Assembly (NCBI GenBank): GCA_003643935.1
Contig: QMLJ01000071.1
Coordinates: 1-6,488, forward strand
Direction: 5' to 3'
Source: Deltaproteobacteria bacterium
GTDB lineage: Bacteria > Desulfobacterota > Desulfomonilia > UBA1062
DNA: 6,488 nucleotides
The stretch's first letter is position 1. Every line of letters begins with the position of its first letter. The notes under the pieces are model-generated. The model was not told the DNA's origin, did not search any database, and saw only the letters and a program-made list of their open reading frames with translations. A program made the position numbers and the translations under genes. This document shows positions 6,346 through 6,488 of the stretch, one piece after another.

Positions 6346-6430
6346 TTTTTTACTTTGTCCCTTTGTCCCTTGTCTTTAACCTTATACCCCACCCCTTACA
6401 CCTTATACCCTTCTCCCTGTACTTTTTTTA
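6346..6430. repeat. Purine-rich (mRNA strand) low-complexity tract with GGTATAAGG copies
   Basis: The plus strand here is almost all pyrimidine, so the minus-strand RNA is purine-rich. TTTGTCCC occurs twice in tandem near 6353-6370. CCTTATACC (minus strand GGTATAAGG) occurs at 6380-6388 and 6401-6409, 21 nt apart, and again at 6283-6291 just before the outer-membrane gene. The TATAAG cores look like -10 boxes, but I found no good -35 partner. It could be a regulatory array, a bent or triplex-prone tract, or simple-sequence drift. No coding potential is evident. Confidence 0.5.
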
Positions 6431-6488
6431 CCTTCTCTTTATCCACCTTACGGGCGGCTTCCTCAGGTATCTTTCTGTGAATATGCTA
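6428..6488 (-). CDS. Probable 3' end of an upstream gene (19 codons plus stop)
   Basis: On the minus strand a frame open from the window edge reads SIFTERYLRKPPVRWIKRR and stops with TAA at 6430-6428. The composition (aromatics, basic tail) looks like a real C-terminus, and the FTERYLRKP stretch faintly recalls the ends of LolA-like outer-membrane lipoprotein-sorting proteins, which often neighbour such barrels; this resemblance is from memory and unverified. The other two frames stop with TAG at 6488-6486 and TGA at 6465-6463, so the upstream gene could end at either of those instead. The gap to the outer-membrane gene would be 156 nt. Confidence 0.35.
   Translation of the reverse strand, partial: SIFTERYLRKPPVRWIKRR

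Noticed and set aside
6431..6485. Frame reading HIHRKIPEEAARKVDKEK on the minus strand as the upstream gene's end
   Set aside because: It is preceded in frame by TAG at 6488-6486 and has no start codon, so it cannot be the end of a longer protein without a frameshift.

Overview
The window is bacterial chromosomal DNA of moderate GC content. All confident genes lie on the minus strand, so transcription runs from high to low coordinates. A beta-barrel outer-membrane protein with an N-terminal signal sequence and a terminal Tyr-Ser-Phe shows a Gram-negative (diderm) envelope. Frequent AGG (Arg) and ATA (Ile) codons, a V4R/GAF/PAS hybrid kinase, and intergenic spaces filled with short GC-rich heptamers and purine tracts recall Nitrospirota, Desulfobacterota or anammox-type Planctomycetota. 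This is an impression; no marker gene here fixes the lineage.

Layout in transcription order. (1) 6488-6428: probable last 19 codons of an upstream gene. (2) 6427-6272: low-complexity intergenic DNA with a purine-rich tract (mRNA strand), GGTATAAGG repeats and a GCCTGGC heptamer array. (3) 6271-4895: a 458-aa outer-membrane barrel resembling the DUF1302 family. (4) 4894-4785: a 110-nt gap with a hairpin but no obvious terminator. (5) 4784-3372: a 470-aa FAD/NAD(P)H pyridine nucleotide-disulfide oxidoreductase of the CoA-disulfide reductase/NADH oxidase type. (6) 3371-3100: a busy intergenic space with a strong hairpin, a GC-rich palindromic repeat, a probable kinase promoter overlapped by an AT-rich palindrome, and a possible plus-strand transcript. 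(7) 3099-211: a 962-aa membrane-anchored hybrid histidine kinase. (8) 210-88: intergenic, with a weak terminator candidate. (9) 87-1: the first 29 codons of an unrecognised gene.

How they may work together (inference): the barrel and the flavoprotein are probably co-transcribed, because no terminator separates them, which would link an envelope transport or export function to a cytoplasmic thiol/disulfide or CoA-linked redox enzyme. The kinase has its own candidate promoter and may respond to a small hydrophobic ligand or metal through its N-terminal V4R-like domain and to other cues through GAF and PAS. No DNA-binding partner for it is visible here.

No tRNA, rRNA, CRISPR array, transposase, integrase or phage gene was seen. 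I do not see convincing evidence of a wholly new system. The most unusual material is in the two intergenic spaces and the sensory half of the kinase.
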